Origin: Paenibacillus flagellatus
GTDB lineage: Bacteria > Bacillota > Bacilli > Paenibacillales > NBRC-103111
NCBI RefSeq assembly: GCF_003217775.1
Contig: NZ_QJVJ01000014.1
Location: 62,001 to 126,000 of the forward strand
DNA length: 64,000 nt
Direction: 5' to 3'
Of the stretch, positions 16,165 through 25,028 are shown in pieces. The translations under genes were made by a program, and so were the position numbers. Below the pieces are notes generated by a model. That model did not search any database, had not been told where the DNA came from, and saw only the letters and a program-made list of their open reading frames with translations. The first letter of the stretch is position 1, and each line of letters begins with the position of its first letter.

Positions 16165-18384
16165 ATGTCAAGCAAATCCAAATTTAAGCGGCTGACGATG
16201 CAATCGATATTATCACTGACTTTGTTGGCGAGTGCAGCCCCTGTATATACATATGCGGACGGTGCGCAGGTAACGTCTAACTCTGTTTTCGACATTCCAT
16301 CCGTTGGTTCAGTTTCAATGAATGACAGTAGTTATTTTGAGCTAAAAGACGTCAGATTAACCCCAGGTACAGACAATAATTTGGTTACTTTTACGGTTAA
16401 AGTCGTAAATGGTGGAGCAACCGATATTCAGTTCATTGATTACTGGATTCGCGTTCAAGCGGCTTCAGGTGCGAAATTTACGGTAAATGTAATGCCACAA
16501 GACAAAGACAAAAATATTATTCCGTCAGGAAGTGCACAGGAGATACAGTTTTATGCAAGTATAACTCCTTCGCTTGGTCTTAGCGATTTGGAATTTAAAT
16601 TTATAAAATGGGACTTTTCTGCAACCGATTATCAAAAGATTCTGGGGGGACTTACCGTTCCGACTGGTTATACGACTGTGGCTCCCGCTGAATCTAGAGT
16701 AAACTTGAAAATTTCCAAAACCTCGATGCAAAGCTATATCAAAAAGTCAACTATAAGCAGTAATGAAGAAAATTACTTGCCTTCACTACTTTTGGAATTA
16801 CAGAATACGGATTCAAGAAGTTTAAAGTTGCCTGCATTAAAATTTATGATCCGTACAGCTGATGGGTTGTTGTATCCGTTAATTGCAACCGGGATTAATG
16901 AAAATACAACAATTGATCCATTGATGAAAAAAGAAATCGCTTTGAGCGGAAAATTGCCGCGATCTATCCTTAATAGCGGCTGGCAGCTTGTTATCACGGA
17001 AGCAGCATCGGGAGGAGATACGGGCAGTAACAGCAGCACTAATATGAACATAGCTGTTGCAGAATTTACGATCCCTATACCAACGGAAGACCAAACTGCA
17101 ACTGAAAAAGAACAGACATTTTCTAATAAGGATGGAACTTACCTGGCAAAGCTGGAATCGATCCAAAGAGTTCCTTGGGAAGACGACGATATTTTGTCCG
17201 CCTCTATTTTGTTGAAACCTAAAGAAAATAAACCCCTTCCTCTACCAAACATGACAGGATTCATTGAGTTGGACGAATCGGTAAAAGTCGAAGTTAAAGT
17301 TGTACAAACGGACAATGTTATCGGAGTACAACCTAACAAAGAAGTGCGGTTGCAGTTGCTAGGACGCATTCCTTATACTTATGAATTCTCAAACTTGAAA
17401 GTATATCTCCAAGAGAAAGAAGGAACAACAGGGGGAACTGGAAATACAGGTACCAACTCGGGGAGCACTGGAACAGTAACCGATCTTGTACAATTTAAAG
17501 TAGATTCGGCATTGGATAGTGTTCCTTTAGTGAACGCTAAAGAGCATTATAAAATTGGTGGAGTTGGTAGAAGCGGAGACTATGTAGTCCGTACAGTTCA
17601 CAATTTTCCTGGTAAAAGCTCAAACATTGTAACAGCCCAAGTGGAAGTTGAAAACCTAGAGAAGCGCGCCAATGAGATTTCTAAGCTTGTAGCGCATTTT
17701 AAGGGCTCAGATGGTACGATTTACCCCGCAACAATTACAGAAATTAAAACAAAAATTAGTCCTTCTGGAAAAGCACTTTTGAATATATGGGCTAATGTGG
17801 CTAAAAACAAAGTCCAGGATATTACGCAACTTATTGTGGGAGAAGGCGTAACGGAAGGTAAGTTTACTCAAGGTGAAGCAAAACCAGATGCTTATGTTAA
17901 TGCCGTATCTTTCTTCTTGCCAAGCGAAAAAACGAGTGTTTCCAATTCGATAAAAAACATTGATATGTTTCCGTATACGCTTAGTTTAAGCAAAGTGGGA
18001 ACATCTGCTTTAATTGGGCAGACTACAAGCAATGTGAAAATCAGTTTTGACTATGAGTTAGAGAAAGATTCACGTTATGAGGTCAACCCTGATGAATATA
18101 AAATGGTTATTGAAATGGAAGACCTTCAAGGTTTGGCAAAACTCACAAAAACTTTAGACTTTGAAAAACAAAATCAAGGCCAAAACGGAAATACAAACAA
18201 TAACGAATCAGAAACAATACTTAAAGTTGGTAAAAATAAAATGGAATTTACTGTAACCGACACCGACTTTATTTATAAGGCGCAGAGCTTAAAGAAGTAC
18301 AAACTTAATATTTACCATCAATTCCAGGGTGAGAAAAAGCTGATTGCAAGCAAAGAATTAGACTGGTTCGTATACGCAGACTAA
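16165..18384 (+). CDS. AT-rich secreted protein of unknown function
   Basis: 739 residues with a signal peptide (KFKRLTMQSILSLTLLASAA, cleavage near TYA-DG, residue 31). No SLH domain, enzyme motif or membrane anchor is visible. The mature protein looks like beta-sandwich modules: similar phrases recur (VSMNDSSYFELKDVRLTPG; LKISKTSMQSYIKK; YKIGGVGRSGDYVVRTV). A low-complexity Gly/Thr/Ser linker lies at about residues 419-440 (GGTGNTGTNSGSTGT) and an Asn/Gln-rich one near 670-685, so there are at least three domains. The SD AAAGGAGG is ideally placed before ATG 16165. Base composition is clearly AT-richer than the flanking genes, like the preceding S-layer gene. It is flanked by strong terminators and likely encodes a second exported wall or S-layer-associated protein; the function is not recognised. 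Confidence 0.8.
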   Translation: MSSKSKFKRLTMQSILSLTLLASAAPVYTYADGAQVTSNSVFDIPSVGSVSMNDSSYFELKDVRLTPGTDNNLVTFTVKVVNGGATDIQFIDYWIRVQAASGAKFTVNVMPQDKDKNIIPSGSAQEIQFYASITPSLGLSDLEFKFIKWDFSATDYQKILGGLTVPTGYTTVAPAESRVNLKISKTSMQSYIKKSTISSNEENYLPSLLLELQNTDSRSLKLPALKFMIRTADGLLYPLIATGINENTTIDPLMKKEIALSGKLPRSILNSGWQLVITEAASGGDTGSNSSTNMNIAVAEFTIPIPTEDQTATEKEQTFSNKDGTYLAKLESIQRVPWEDDDILSASILLKPKENKPLPLPNMTGFIELDESVKVEVKVVQTDNVIGVQPNKEVRLQLLGRIPYTYEFSNLKVYLQEKEGTTGGTGNTGTNSGSTGTVTDLVQFKVDSALDSVPLVNAKEHYKIGGVGRSGDYVVRTVHNFPGKSSNIVTAQVEVENLEKRANEISKLVAHFKGSDGTIYPATITEIKTKISPSGKALLNIWANVAKNKVQDITQLIVGEGVTEGKFTQGEAKPDAYVNAVSFFLPSEKTSVSNSIKNIDMFPYTLSLSKVGTSALIGQTTSNVKISFDYELEKDSRYEVNPDEYKMVIEMEDLQGLAKLTKTLDFEKQNQGQNGNTNNNESETILKVGKNKMEFTVTDTDFIYKAQSLKKYKLNIYHQFQGEKKLIASKELDWFVYAD

Positions 18385-18393
18385 GATACTGTA

Positions 18394-18440
18394 ATTCCAA
18401 TCCTTTCGATCCATTCCATCGATCGAAAGGATTCTCTTTT
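18394..18440 (+). terminator. Terminator of the 739-aa secreted protein gene
   Basis: AATCCTTTCGATC-cattccatc-GATCGAAAGGATT: 13-base perfect arms followed by CTCTTTTTCC. Confidence 0.88.
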
Positions 18441-18480
18441 TCCACGTCGAACTTGTGAAAGATCAGGAGGCGATAACAAC

Positions 18481-19122
18481 GTGGGACAAAAACGAAAGTG
18501 GCTTGTAACGGGAATCGTGGGTGTAGCGATAGCGACAGGCATATATGTGGGACAAGCGGCTATCATCTCGAACGCCGACGGAGCCACACAGCCGGGCTCA
18601 GCGGACGATCCGTTGGTAACAAAGAGTTACCTGGACGAACAGCTCAAAAAGCTGACAGGAGGCCAGTGGACAGGCTCTGGCACCGGTACGGGCCAAACGG
18701 GAAGCGGCGGATCAACCGTAAGCGAGGCGCGCATCCAAGAAATGATCGCTGCGGAAATTGCAAAGCTCAAGCAAGAGCTTCAAAGGCAACCCCAACAACC
18801 GACCACCCCAACCACAGGTACTGCGCCTACGCTGGAGGTATTAAAGCTTGGGCCGGGGCAGATTTTATATGCAGGGGCCGGTGCTGAGGTAATTGTACGA
18901 ACCGGCAAAACGATCGCCGTGAGCAACGACGACGGGATTCCCGATCTTACGTCCGGTGTCGATTTGCCGGCTGGAAGCGCCATAACCAATAATCATCTTC
19001 TCGTCTTCCCACGGGAAGGGCGCGGCATCAAGCCGGACCCGAAAAATAAGGACGAGATTTACGTGATGGTGAGGGGCAGTTATATCTTGTTAAAAGAGGA
19101 TGGAACGAAAAGCGCTCCATAA
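18481..19122 (+). CDS. Membrane-tethered or secreted hypothetical protein with coiled-coil segment
   Basis: 213 residues. N-terminal KRKW then a hydrophobic helix (about residues 7-24, LVTGIVGVAIATGIYVGQAA) acts as membrane anchor or uncleaved signal. A DDPLVTKSYLDEQLKKL segment (about 40-57) is followed by a Gly/Thr/Ser linker, a short helix likely to coil (SEARIQEMIAAEIAKLKQEL), a Pro/Thr linker (QPQQPTTPTTGT) and a compact C-terminal domain (about 115-213) with LKLGPGQILYAGAGAEVIVR and HLLVFPREGRGI. I do not recognise a catalytic motif. GTG 18481 has AGGAGGCGAT upstream. It ends before a SASP gene and is separated from the AT-rich protein by a terminator. The DDPLVTKSYLD phrase is one I associate with Paenibacillaceae hypothetical proteins, but this is recollection only. 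Confidence 0.72.
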   Translation: MGQKRKWLVTGIVGVAIATGIYVGQAAIISNADGATQPGSADDPLVTKSYLDEQLKKLTGGQWTGSGTGTGQTGSGGSTVSEARIQEMIAAEIAKLKQELQRQPQQPTTPTTGTAPTLEVLKLGPGQILYAGAGAEVIVRTGKTIAVSNDDGIPDLTSGVDLPAGSAITNNHLLVFPREGRGIKPDPKNKDEIYVMVRGSYILLKEDGTKSAP

Positions 19123-19172
19123 TTTTACCCGGATTAGCAGCAATCGATACGGGTGAACGATTGCAGGACGGC

Positions 19173-19179
19173 CATACTA
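19173..19179 (+). promoter_or_regulatory. Possible sigma-G-type -10 element before the SASP gene
   Basis: CATACTA matches the sigma-F/sigma-G -10 consensus (CATWHTA) and lies 32 bases before the SASP ATG, as expected for a forespore gene. A convincing -35 at 16-18 bases upstream is not seen, so confidence is low. Confidence 0.35.
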
Positions 19180-19210
19180 GGATTACACCACTTCCAAGGA
19201 GGTCATCCAA

Positions 19211-19495
19211 ATGGCTAGCAGCCGCAATCGTAATCAAAAAGTAGTGCCGGAATGCGGAAAAGCGCTGGATATGATGAAGTATGAAATCGCCGCGGAAATG
19301 GGTTTGCCGGTAGGACAAAACGTCGCGCAATTCAGCGATGTCGAATTCGCAACGGAATTGGGCAGCATCCAGGGCGGTTCCATCAAAGAAGATTATTGGG
19401 GGCATATCGCGACTCGAGACGCCGGAGCCGTTGGCGGAGCGATCACGAGCCGTCTTGTCCGACAAGCGGAGCAAGTGCTGTACGGATTGCAATAA
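19211..19495 (+). CDS. Alpha/beta-type small acid-soluble spore protein (SASP)
   Basis: DNA-binding protein of the forespore core that protects spore DNA and is degraded at germination by the GPR protease. The 94-residue protein shows the family's two blocks: KYEIAAEMGL (which includes the EIAxE-type GPR cleavage region) and GAVGGAITSRLVRQAEQVL (family GxVGGxxxKRLVxxAEQxL). It is longer than common SASPs (60-75 aa), with an insert between the blocks (QFSDVEFATELGSIQGGSIKEDYW). The SD AAGGAGG is about 6 bases before ATG 19211. It is a lone gene ahead of metK; a terminator follows. This gene shows that the organism forms spores. Confidence 0.88.
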   Translation: MASSRNRNQKVVPECGKALDMMKYEIAAEMGLPVGQNVAQFSDVEFATELGSIQGGSIKEDYWGHIATRDAGAVGGAITSRLVRQAEQVLYGLQ

Positions 19496-19513
19496 TATTC
19501 AGTCATTCGTTTA

Positions 19514-19542
19514 TTGACAGAGGTCGACAAATCCAGTAACAT
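19514..19542 (+). promoter_or_regulatory. Candidate sigma-A promoter upstream of metK
   Basis: Perfect TTGACA (19514-19519), 17-base spacer, TAACAT (19537-19542). Transcription would begin near 19549, just ahead of a terminator hairpin at 19568, which raises the possibility of attenuation of metK. Confidence 0.55.
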
Positions 19543-19567
19543 CAATAACTGAAGGTATTGCCCAAGC

Positions 19568-19599
19568 AACCTTTTCCAACCGGAAAAGGTTCATTTTTT
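19568..19599 (+). terminator. Terminator between the SASP gene and metK
   Basis: AACCTTTTCC-aacc-GGAAAAGGTT perfect stem followed by CATTTTTTA. A downstream CTTTTCC at 19618-19624 could pair with the same GGAAAAG segment. Confidence 0.8.
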
Positions 19600-19677
19600 A
19601 TGTGCCGGAAGCCTCGGCTTTTCCAGTGTAGAGTTCGTACTCATGATAAATAATAGGTGCAGGAGGTTGATTTGAAC

Positions 19678-20883
19678 ATGACGCTGAAAAGCGGACGACG
19701 TTTGTTTACATCGGAATCGGTTACGGAGGGACATCCGGACAAAATTTGCGATCAAATATCCGACTCGGTATTGGACGCATTCCTGGCTAACGATCCGAAC
19801 GCACGCGTAGCTTGCGAAGTTTCGGTCGCGACGGGTCTCGTACTCGTCATCGGCGAAATCAGCAGCTCTTCCGAATATGTCGATATTCCGGCCATCGTCC
19901 GGAACACGATCAAAGAAATCGGCTATACCCGCGCCAAATACGGCTTCGACGCCTCCACTTGCGCCGTCCTGACTTCGCTGAACGAACAGTCCGCAGACAT
20001 CGCCATGGGTGTCGACAAGGCGCTGGAAGCGAAAGAAGGAACGATGACGGACGAGCAGATCGAAGCGCTCGGCGCCGGCGACCAAGGGCTGATGTTCGGC
20101 TTCGCCGTCAACGAAACGCCCGAATTGATGCCGCTCCCGATCGCCCTGTCCCACCGTTTGGCACGCCGTCTGGCCGAAGTCCGGAAAAACGGCACGCTGC
20201 CTTACCTGCGTCCGGACGGTAAAACGCAAGTGACGGTCGAATACGAAGGCGAGAAGCCGGTTCGGGTCGATGCGATTGTCGTATCCACCCAACATGCCGA
20301 AGAAATTACGCTGGAGCAAATCCAACGCGATATTAAAGAGCATGTCATCAAACCGGTTGTTCCGGCCGAGTGGCTCGACGACAAGACGAATTACTTCATC
20401 AACCCGACAGGCCGTTTCGTCATCGGCGGACCGCAAGGCGATGCCGGCTTGACCGGGCGGAAAATTATCGTTGATACGTACGGCGGCTACGCTCGCCACG
20501 GCGGCGGCGCCTTCTCCGGCAAAGACCCGACGAAGGTCGACCGTTCCGCGGCGTACGCAGCCCGTTATGTCGCGAAGAACATCGTAGCGGCAGGCTTGGC
20601 GGAAAAAGTGGAAATCCAGCTCGCTTACGCGATCGGTGTAGCGCGTCCGGTATCCATCAGCGTCGATACGTTCGGCACCGGCAAAGTCAGCGAAGAAAAG
20701 CTCGTCGAAGTGATCCGCAATAACTTCGACCTGCGCCCGGCGGGCATCATCAAGGAGCTGGAGCTCCGCCGCCCGATCTACCGGCAAACGGCCGCTTACG
20801 GTCACTTCGGCCGTACGGACGTCGACCTGCCTTGGGAGCGCACGGATAAAGCCGAGAAGCTGAAGCAAGAGGCATTGAGCTAA
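19678..20883 (+). CDS. metK: S-adenosylmethionine synthetase
   Basis: Makes S-adenosylmethionine from ATP and methionine in the cytoplasm. Signature motifs are intact: [17 protein letters not shown] at the N-terminus, the ATP-loop [10 protein letters not shown] around residue 130, and the glycine-rich phosphate-binding [19 protein letters not shown] near 280. Length 401 aa is standard. The ATG at 19678 is spaced 10 bases from AGGAGGT (19661-19667); a TTG at 19672 and a GTG at 19657 are less likely, the latter being upstream of the SD itself. In Bacilli metK is usually under an S-box riboswitch, but no S-box core is visible in the 180-base leader; instead a promoter followed by a terminator hairpin is found. 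Confidence 0.97.
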   Translation: MTLKSGRRLFTSESVTEGHPDKICDQISDSVLDAFLANDPNARVACEVSVATGLVLVIGEISSSSEYVDIPAIVRNTIKEIGYTRAKYGFDASTCAVLTSLNEQSADIAMGVDKALEAKEGTMTDEQIEALGAGDQGLMFGFAVNETPELMPLPIALSHRLARRLAEVRKNGTLPYLRPDGKTQVTVEYEGEKPVRVDAIVVSTQHAEEITLEQIQRDIKEHVIKPVVPAEWLDDKTNYFINPTGRFVIGGPQGDAGLTGRKIIVDTYGGYARHGGGAFSGKDPTKVDRSAAYAARYVAKNIVAAGLAEKVEIQLAYAIGVARPVSISVDTFGTGKVSEEKLVEVIRNNFDLRPAGIIKELELRRPIYRQTAAYGHFGRTDVDLPWERTDKAEKLKQEALS

Positions 20884-20910
20884 GCGGCGACACCTACGAT
20901 TCCAATAACT

Positions 20911-20940
20911 ACCACCCCGCAAGGGGTGGTTTCTTTTTTT
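20911..20940 (+). terminator. Terminator of metK
   Basis: ACCACCCCGC-AAGGGGTGGT stem and a TTCTTTTTTT tail directly after metK. The remaining gap to 21133 shows no other gene. Confidence 0.9.
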
Positions 20941-21132
20941 GCCCCCTGATACTCTAAGAAGAGAACGAAATAGTCTAATAGGATCAACAAAAACCGACAA
21001 GACGTTGGGTCTTTCGCGCTAAACCGATCCGACCGATGCCGACCATCGTAACTTTTCCGGGGAAATCGGAGTCTATTATGGTGTGCATTCTATCACGGGA
21101 GAGATAGAGACAATCGGAGAGGAGATTTACAA

Positions 21133-23778
21133 TTGCAAGAGCTTACGAAACCGGGACACAAGAAGGGCAAATGGGTAAAAGGCGTGACGGCCGTCGCCTT
21201 GGCCGCATGTTTGGCGGTGCAGCCGTGGATCGCTTCCTTGCGCGCGGAGGCGGCATCGGCGGCGGATTCGCCGGTGACGATGGTGTCTCAAGACCCATTG
21301 ACGTATGGTGCGATTCTTCGAAAATACGAATGGAAGTTCGATCGAAACAAAAAACCGGTTACGGTAACGGCGAACTTGGTCGAAGTCGATTTGCAAAATC
21401 CGTACGTGAAGCTGGATACGATCGCAGGAACAAACGGACAGTTTACGAAAAAACAAAGCGTCCGCAATATGGCGAACGAGACAAAAGCGGTAGCCGCGAT
21501 CAACGGCGACTTTTTCAACATGTACGCGGAAGGCGTCCCGATGGGGCCGCAAATCAAGGACGGCAAGCTGATGGCGACGACGATCGACGTGCCGGGCTGG
21601 TATTCGTTTGCGCTGACGAAAGAAAACAAGCCGGTCGTCGACCTGTTTGCGTTTCAAGGCAAAATAGTCGCGAAGGACGGCGCGAGCTATCCTTTGGGCG
21701 GGATCAATAAAACCTATTATTGGTACGAAGACGACGGCGTCCACCAAGAGGGCGTCCACAGCATGATCGACGGCCTTTATATGTATACGAGCGCATGGGG
21801 GCAAACGAACCGGTCCAACGACGGCGTCACGGTACCGACCGAAGTGCTGGTGCGCAACGGAATTATCGCCGAAATCAAGCCGACCGGCGTACTCGACATG
21901 ATCGCGCCGGAGGACGGGTACATTTTGAGGGCGTCCGGCAAAGCGGACGAGTTCGTCCGACAGCATTTGAAAGTCGGGGACCCCATCGTGGCGGACTATA
22001 AAATGATGGCGCAGGACCCTTCGAAAAACTACGATGTCAGCAGCTTCAAGACGATGATCAGCGGGCATACGATTCTCGTCGACAACGGCGCGCCTGCCGC
22101 TTTTTCTCGCGGAGGGGTACAGGAGAATGCCGCGGTCGCCCGGACGGCGATCGGCTATACGAAAGACGAGAGGTATGCTTACTTGATTACGGTCAATCCG
22201 GGCGTTACGTTGGCCGAGCTGCAGCAGTTTATGATCAAAGTAGGCGTATGGAAAGGGTTAAACCTGGACGGCGGCGGTTCCACTCAATTGGCGACGCGGC
22301 CGCTAGGCGAGTTTACGACGGTGCTGACAAGCGCCGATATGGGTTACGAGCGTCCGGTCGTAAACGGCGTGGGCGTCTACTCCTTGTCACCGCCGGGAGA
22401 AGTGAAGGACATTACGATCCAAGGCATTACGACGCTGTTCATGGGTCAAAAAGCGACGTTCGCGATGAAAGCGTACGATCAATTTTATAATCCGGTCGAT
22501 ACGAGCAAAATGCCGACTGTCTGGACGACGGACCGACCGATCGGCACATTCGAAGGTAACACGTTCACGGCGACGGGGACAGGCAAGGCGAAGCTGACGG
22601 TCACTTCCGGCACGGCGACCCAAAGCGTGGACGTCGAAGTCGCATCCGGGAAAGACATCGCGAGTCTGAAGCTGCAGTCATCCTCCACGGCTCTGCTGGC
22701 CGACTCCGTCTACAAGCTGACGGCGAACGCAACGACGAAATCCGGCAAAACCGGGGTCGTGCCGGCGGGAGCGCTGCAATGGGAGTTTATCGGATTCAAG
22801 GGACGGATGGAAGGAGATAAGCTGTACGTCGAAAGCATCGAGCCGAACGCAACCGAGGGACGCGTCATCGCCCGGTATGACGGATTTTCCACGATGCTGA
22901 CGATGCCGATCTACGAGCAGCGCAACGTGGAAACGTTCGAAAAGCCGTCGGCCGTCTCGTTCTCCGCGACGGACGGGGTTAAAGGGAGCGTGGGCGTAAC
23001 GCCGTCCGGGACTCCGACCGGTGGCAACGCGTTGGCGATCGAGTACGACTTTACGCAAGGCACGAAGACGACGGCCGCTTACGCGAACTTCATGAACGGG
23101 CTGAAGGTCGAAGGCGAACCGGAATCGATCAGCGTCAAAGTAAAGGGCGACAGCAGCCGCAACTGGATCCGGGCCAAGATCAAAGACAGCGCCGGCAAAA
23201 CCCAGCTCGTCAGCTTGACCGAATTTGCGAACTGGTCCGACTGGAAGACGCTCAGCGCCGATTTAAAACCTTACAACTTCACGTATCCGATCACGCTCGA
23301 GCAGCTGTATGTGGCGAATCCGGAAAACGCGCACGACGAGCGGGAGCTGAAAGGTCGAATCTTGCTGGACGATGTCGGCTTCCAATACAATAAATCGACG
23401 AATAAGCCGAAAAACACCGTGAAATTGACGATCGACCAAAAGACGTTGACCGTCAACGGCAGCCCCCTTGCGCTCGATCAAGCGCCGGTCATTTATAACG
23501 GCAACACGCTTGTCCCTGTCCGATTCGTCATCGAAGCGATGGGTGGCGATCTGAAATGGTCCGATGCGGAGCGCAAAGTTTCGATCGTGAAAGATAGCCA
23601 TTTCCTTGAGCTGTGGGTCGATCGGACGGAGCTGATCGCGGACGGCGAATCGGTCGTCGCGGAAGTGCCGCCGCTGCTCATGACCGAGCGGACGATGGTG
23701 CCGCTGCGGATCATTTCGGAGAAAATGGGCTGGAAAGTGACGTGGGACGAACAGACAAGAACCGTCACATTGGAATAA
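21133..23778 (+). CDS. Secreted phosphodiester glycosidase (NAGPA) domain protein with C-terminal stalk domain
   Basis: 881-residue exoprotein. Residues 1-38 include a signal/anchor helix (VTAVALAACLAVQPWIASL). Residues about 50-415 are a NAGPA/phosphodiester glycosidase domain (formerly DUF2233) with AAINGDFFNMYAEGVPMGP and NLDGGGSTQLATR as conserved blocks; family members act on phosphodiester-linked sugars. Next are an Ig-like Big_2-type unit (about 425-520, TALTVTSG-type GTGKAKLTVTSG), a further beta region, a CBM-like segment (about 600-760, KPSAVSFSATDGVKG) and a C-terminal copper amine oxidase N-terminal-like stalk domain (about 765-881; VPVRFVIEAMGGDLKW, MVPLRIISEKMGWKVTWDE). TTG 21133 follows GGAGAGGAGA. 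Wall glycan or sugar-phosphate trimming outside the cell is a reasonable inference. It is between metK and degS, single-gene. Confidence 0.85.
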   Translation: MQELTKPGHKKGKWVKGVTAVALAACLAVQPWIASLRAEAASAADSPVTMVSQDPLTYGAILRKYEWKFDRNKKPVTVTANLVEVDLQNPYVKLDTIAGTNGQFTKKQSVRNMANETKAVAAINGDFFNMYAEGVPMGPQIKDGKLMATTIDVPGWYSFALTKENKPVVDLFAFQGKIVAKDGASYPLGGINKTYYWYEDDGVHQEGVHSMIDGLYMYTSAWGQTNRSNDGVTVPTEVLVRNGIIAEIKPTGVLDMIAPEDGYILRASGKADEFVRQHLKVGDPIVADYKMMAQDPSKNYDVSSFKTMISGHTILVDNGAPAAFSRGGVQENAAVARTAIGYTKDERYAYLITVNPGVTLAELQQFMIKVGVWKGLNLDGGGSTQLATRPLGEFTTVLTSADMGYERPVVNGVGVYSLSPPGEVKDITIQGITTLFMGQKATFAMKAYDQFYNPVDTSKMPTVWTTDRPIGTFEGNTFTATGTGKAKLTVTSGTATQSVDVEVASGKDIASLKLQSSSTALLADSVYKLTANATTKSGKTGVVPAGALQWEFIGFKGRMEGDKLYVESIEPNATEGRVIARYDGFSTMLTMPIYEQRNVETFEKPSAVSFSATDGVKGSVGVTPSGTPTGGNALAIEYDFTQGTKTTAAYANFMNGLKVEGEPESISVKVKGDSSRNWIRAKIKDSAGKTQLVSLTEFANWSDWKTLSADLKPYNFTYPITLEQLYVANPENAHDERELKGRILLDDVGFQYNKSTNKPKNTVKLTIDQKTLTVNGSPLALDQAPVIYNGNTLVPVRFVIEAMGGDLKWSDAERKVSIVKDSHFLELWVDRTELIADGESVVAEVPPLLMTERTMVPLRIISEKMGWKVTWDEQTRTVTLE

Positions 23779-23780
23779 AT

Positions 23781-23844
23781 TAGGGCCAAATATCCACTCC
23801 AAACAAGTCGAAATGTGATACTATAACAAATAGGGCCAAAATAT
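23781..23844. repeat. Direct repeat TAGGGCCAAA, 50 bases apart, upstream of degS
   Basis: TAGGGCCAAATAT at 23781 and TAGGGCCAAAATAT at 23831. The second copy overlaps the degS start codon region, the first is 62 bases before it. This pair is the entire notable content of the degS upstream gap. Confidence 0.55.
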
Positions 23845-25024
23845 GGGTAAAGGGGCACGGGTTAGCTTGCAATTCGACGCCATCGACACAGTCATCAAAA
23901 ATGCGATAGGAGTCATGGAATCCAGCAAATATCAAATTTTTGAGATTTGCGAAAGCGCCCGTAGCGAGTGGGAGGCGCTCAACAAGGAACTGCACCAGGT
24001 CATGGAAGAAGTCTCCCGCACCATCGATCAAGTGGACAAGCTCGAAGTCGAATACAAACGTTCGCGAATCCGGCTTACGGAAGTAAGCCGGGATTTTCAC
24101 CGTTTCAAGGAAGAAGACATCCGGATCGCTTACGAGGCGGCTACCCAGATGCAGCTGCAGCTCATCATGGCGCGGGAGAAGGAGCATCATCTGCGCGCCC
24201 GAAGGGACGAGCTGCAGAAGCGGATCCGGAACGTCGACAAGACGATCGAACGAGCGGAAGCGCTGGTCGGTCAAATGAACGTCGTGCTCGAATATTTGTC
24301 GGGGGACTTGAATCAGGTCACTCGCATTCTCGAATCGGCCAAAAACCGGCAGCTGCTCGGTTTGAAGATCATATTGGCGCAAGAGGAGGAGCGCAAGCGG
24401 ATCGCGCGGGAAATTCACGACGGTCCGGCCCAGGCGATGGCCAACATGGTGCTGCGCTCCGAAATCGCCGAAAGGATGATCGATCGCCAAGAGTACGCAG
24501 CGGTCAAGGAGGAGCTGACCGACTTGAAAAGCTCGGTCCGTCTCGGCTTGGAGGAGGTTCGCAAAATTATTTTCAATCTCCGGCCGATGGCGCTCGACGA
24601 CCTCGGGCTCATTCCGACGCTGCGCAAATACGTGCAGGACTTCGAGGAACGGACGAAAATCCATGCGCGGTTCGAGGTCGCCGGAGTCGAGACGCGGCTT
24701 CCGTCGGCCATGGAAGTGGCCATTTTCCGGCTCGTCCAAGAGTCGCTTGCGAACGTTTTGAAGCATTCCCGGGCGACCCGGGTGAACGTGGAAATTACGT
24801 ATCAACGTCAAATGGTCAAAATCGTAGTCAAAGATAACGGCGTCGGCTTCTCCGTCGACAAGCTGGAAGTGACGATCGCCCGCGGCAACAAGCATTTCGG
24901 CATCATGGGGATGCGCGAGCGCGTGGAGCTGCTGGAAGGCCGGATGGATATCGAGTCCGAACCGAACGCCGGAGCGAAGATCACGATGATTATCCCGATC
25001 AGTATGGAACCAAGAGAGGAGTAA
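23843..25024 (+). CDS. degS: Sensor histidine kinase DegS
   Basis: Cytoplasmic two-component kinase that phosphorylates DegU and controls exoenzymes, motility and competence. Long N-terminal coiled-coil (about residues 20-180, [18 protein letters not shown] and [19 protein letters not shown]), the HisKA_3 box [19 protein letters not shown] with phospho-acceptor His about 192, and a C-terminal HATPase domain ([46 protein letters not shown]). There is no membrane segment, as in known DegS. The ATG at 23843 has only a weak SD; TTG 23867 has AAAGGGG at a better spacing and gives an N-terminus like other DegS proteins, so the true start may be 8 codons later. It is four bases from degU and in the same operon. 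Confidence 0.95.
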   Translation: MGKGARVSLQFDAIDTVIKNAIGVMESSKYQIFEICESARSEWEALNKELHQVMEEVSRTIDQVDKLEVEYKRSRIRLTEVSRDFHRFKEEDIRIAYEAATQMQLQLIMAREKEHHLRARRDELQKRIRNVDKTIERAEALVGQMNVVLEYLSGDLNQVTRILESAKNRQLLGLKIILAQEEERKRIAREIHDGPAQAMANMVLRSEIAERMIDRQEYAAVKEELTDLKSSVRLGLEEVRKIIFNLRPMALDDLGLIPTLRKYVQDFEERTKIHARFEVAGVETRLPSAMEVAIFRLVQESLANVLKHSRATRVNVEITYQRQMVKIVVKDNGVGFSVDKLEVTIARGNKHFGIMGMRERVELLEGRMDIESEPNAGAKITMIIPISMEPREE

Positions 25025-25028
25025 CCGT

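Noticed and set aside
19140-19180. Complete sigma-G promoter for the SASP gene
   Set aside because: A good -10 (CATACTA) is seen but no -35 at the right spacing, so only the -10 is listed with low confidence.
19500-19677. SAM-I (S-box) riboswitch upstream of metK
   Set aside because: Neither the conserved core sequences nor the multi-helix arrangement can be found; only a promoter and a simple terminator.
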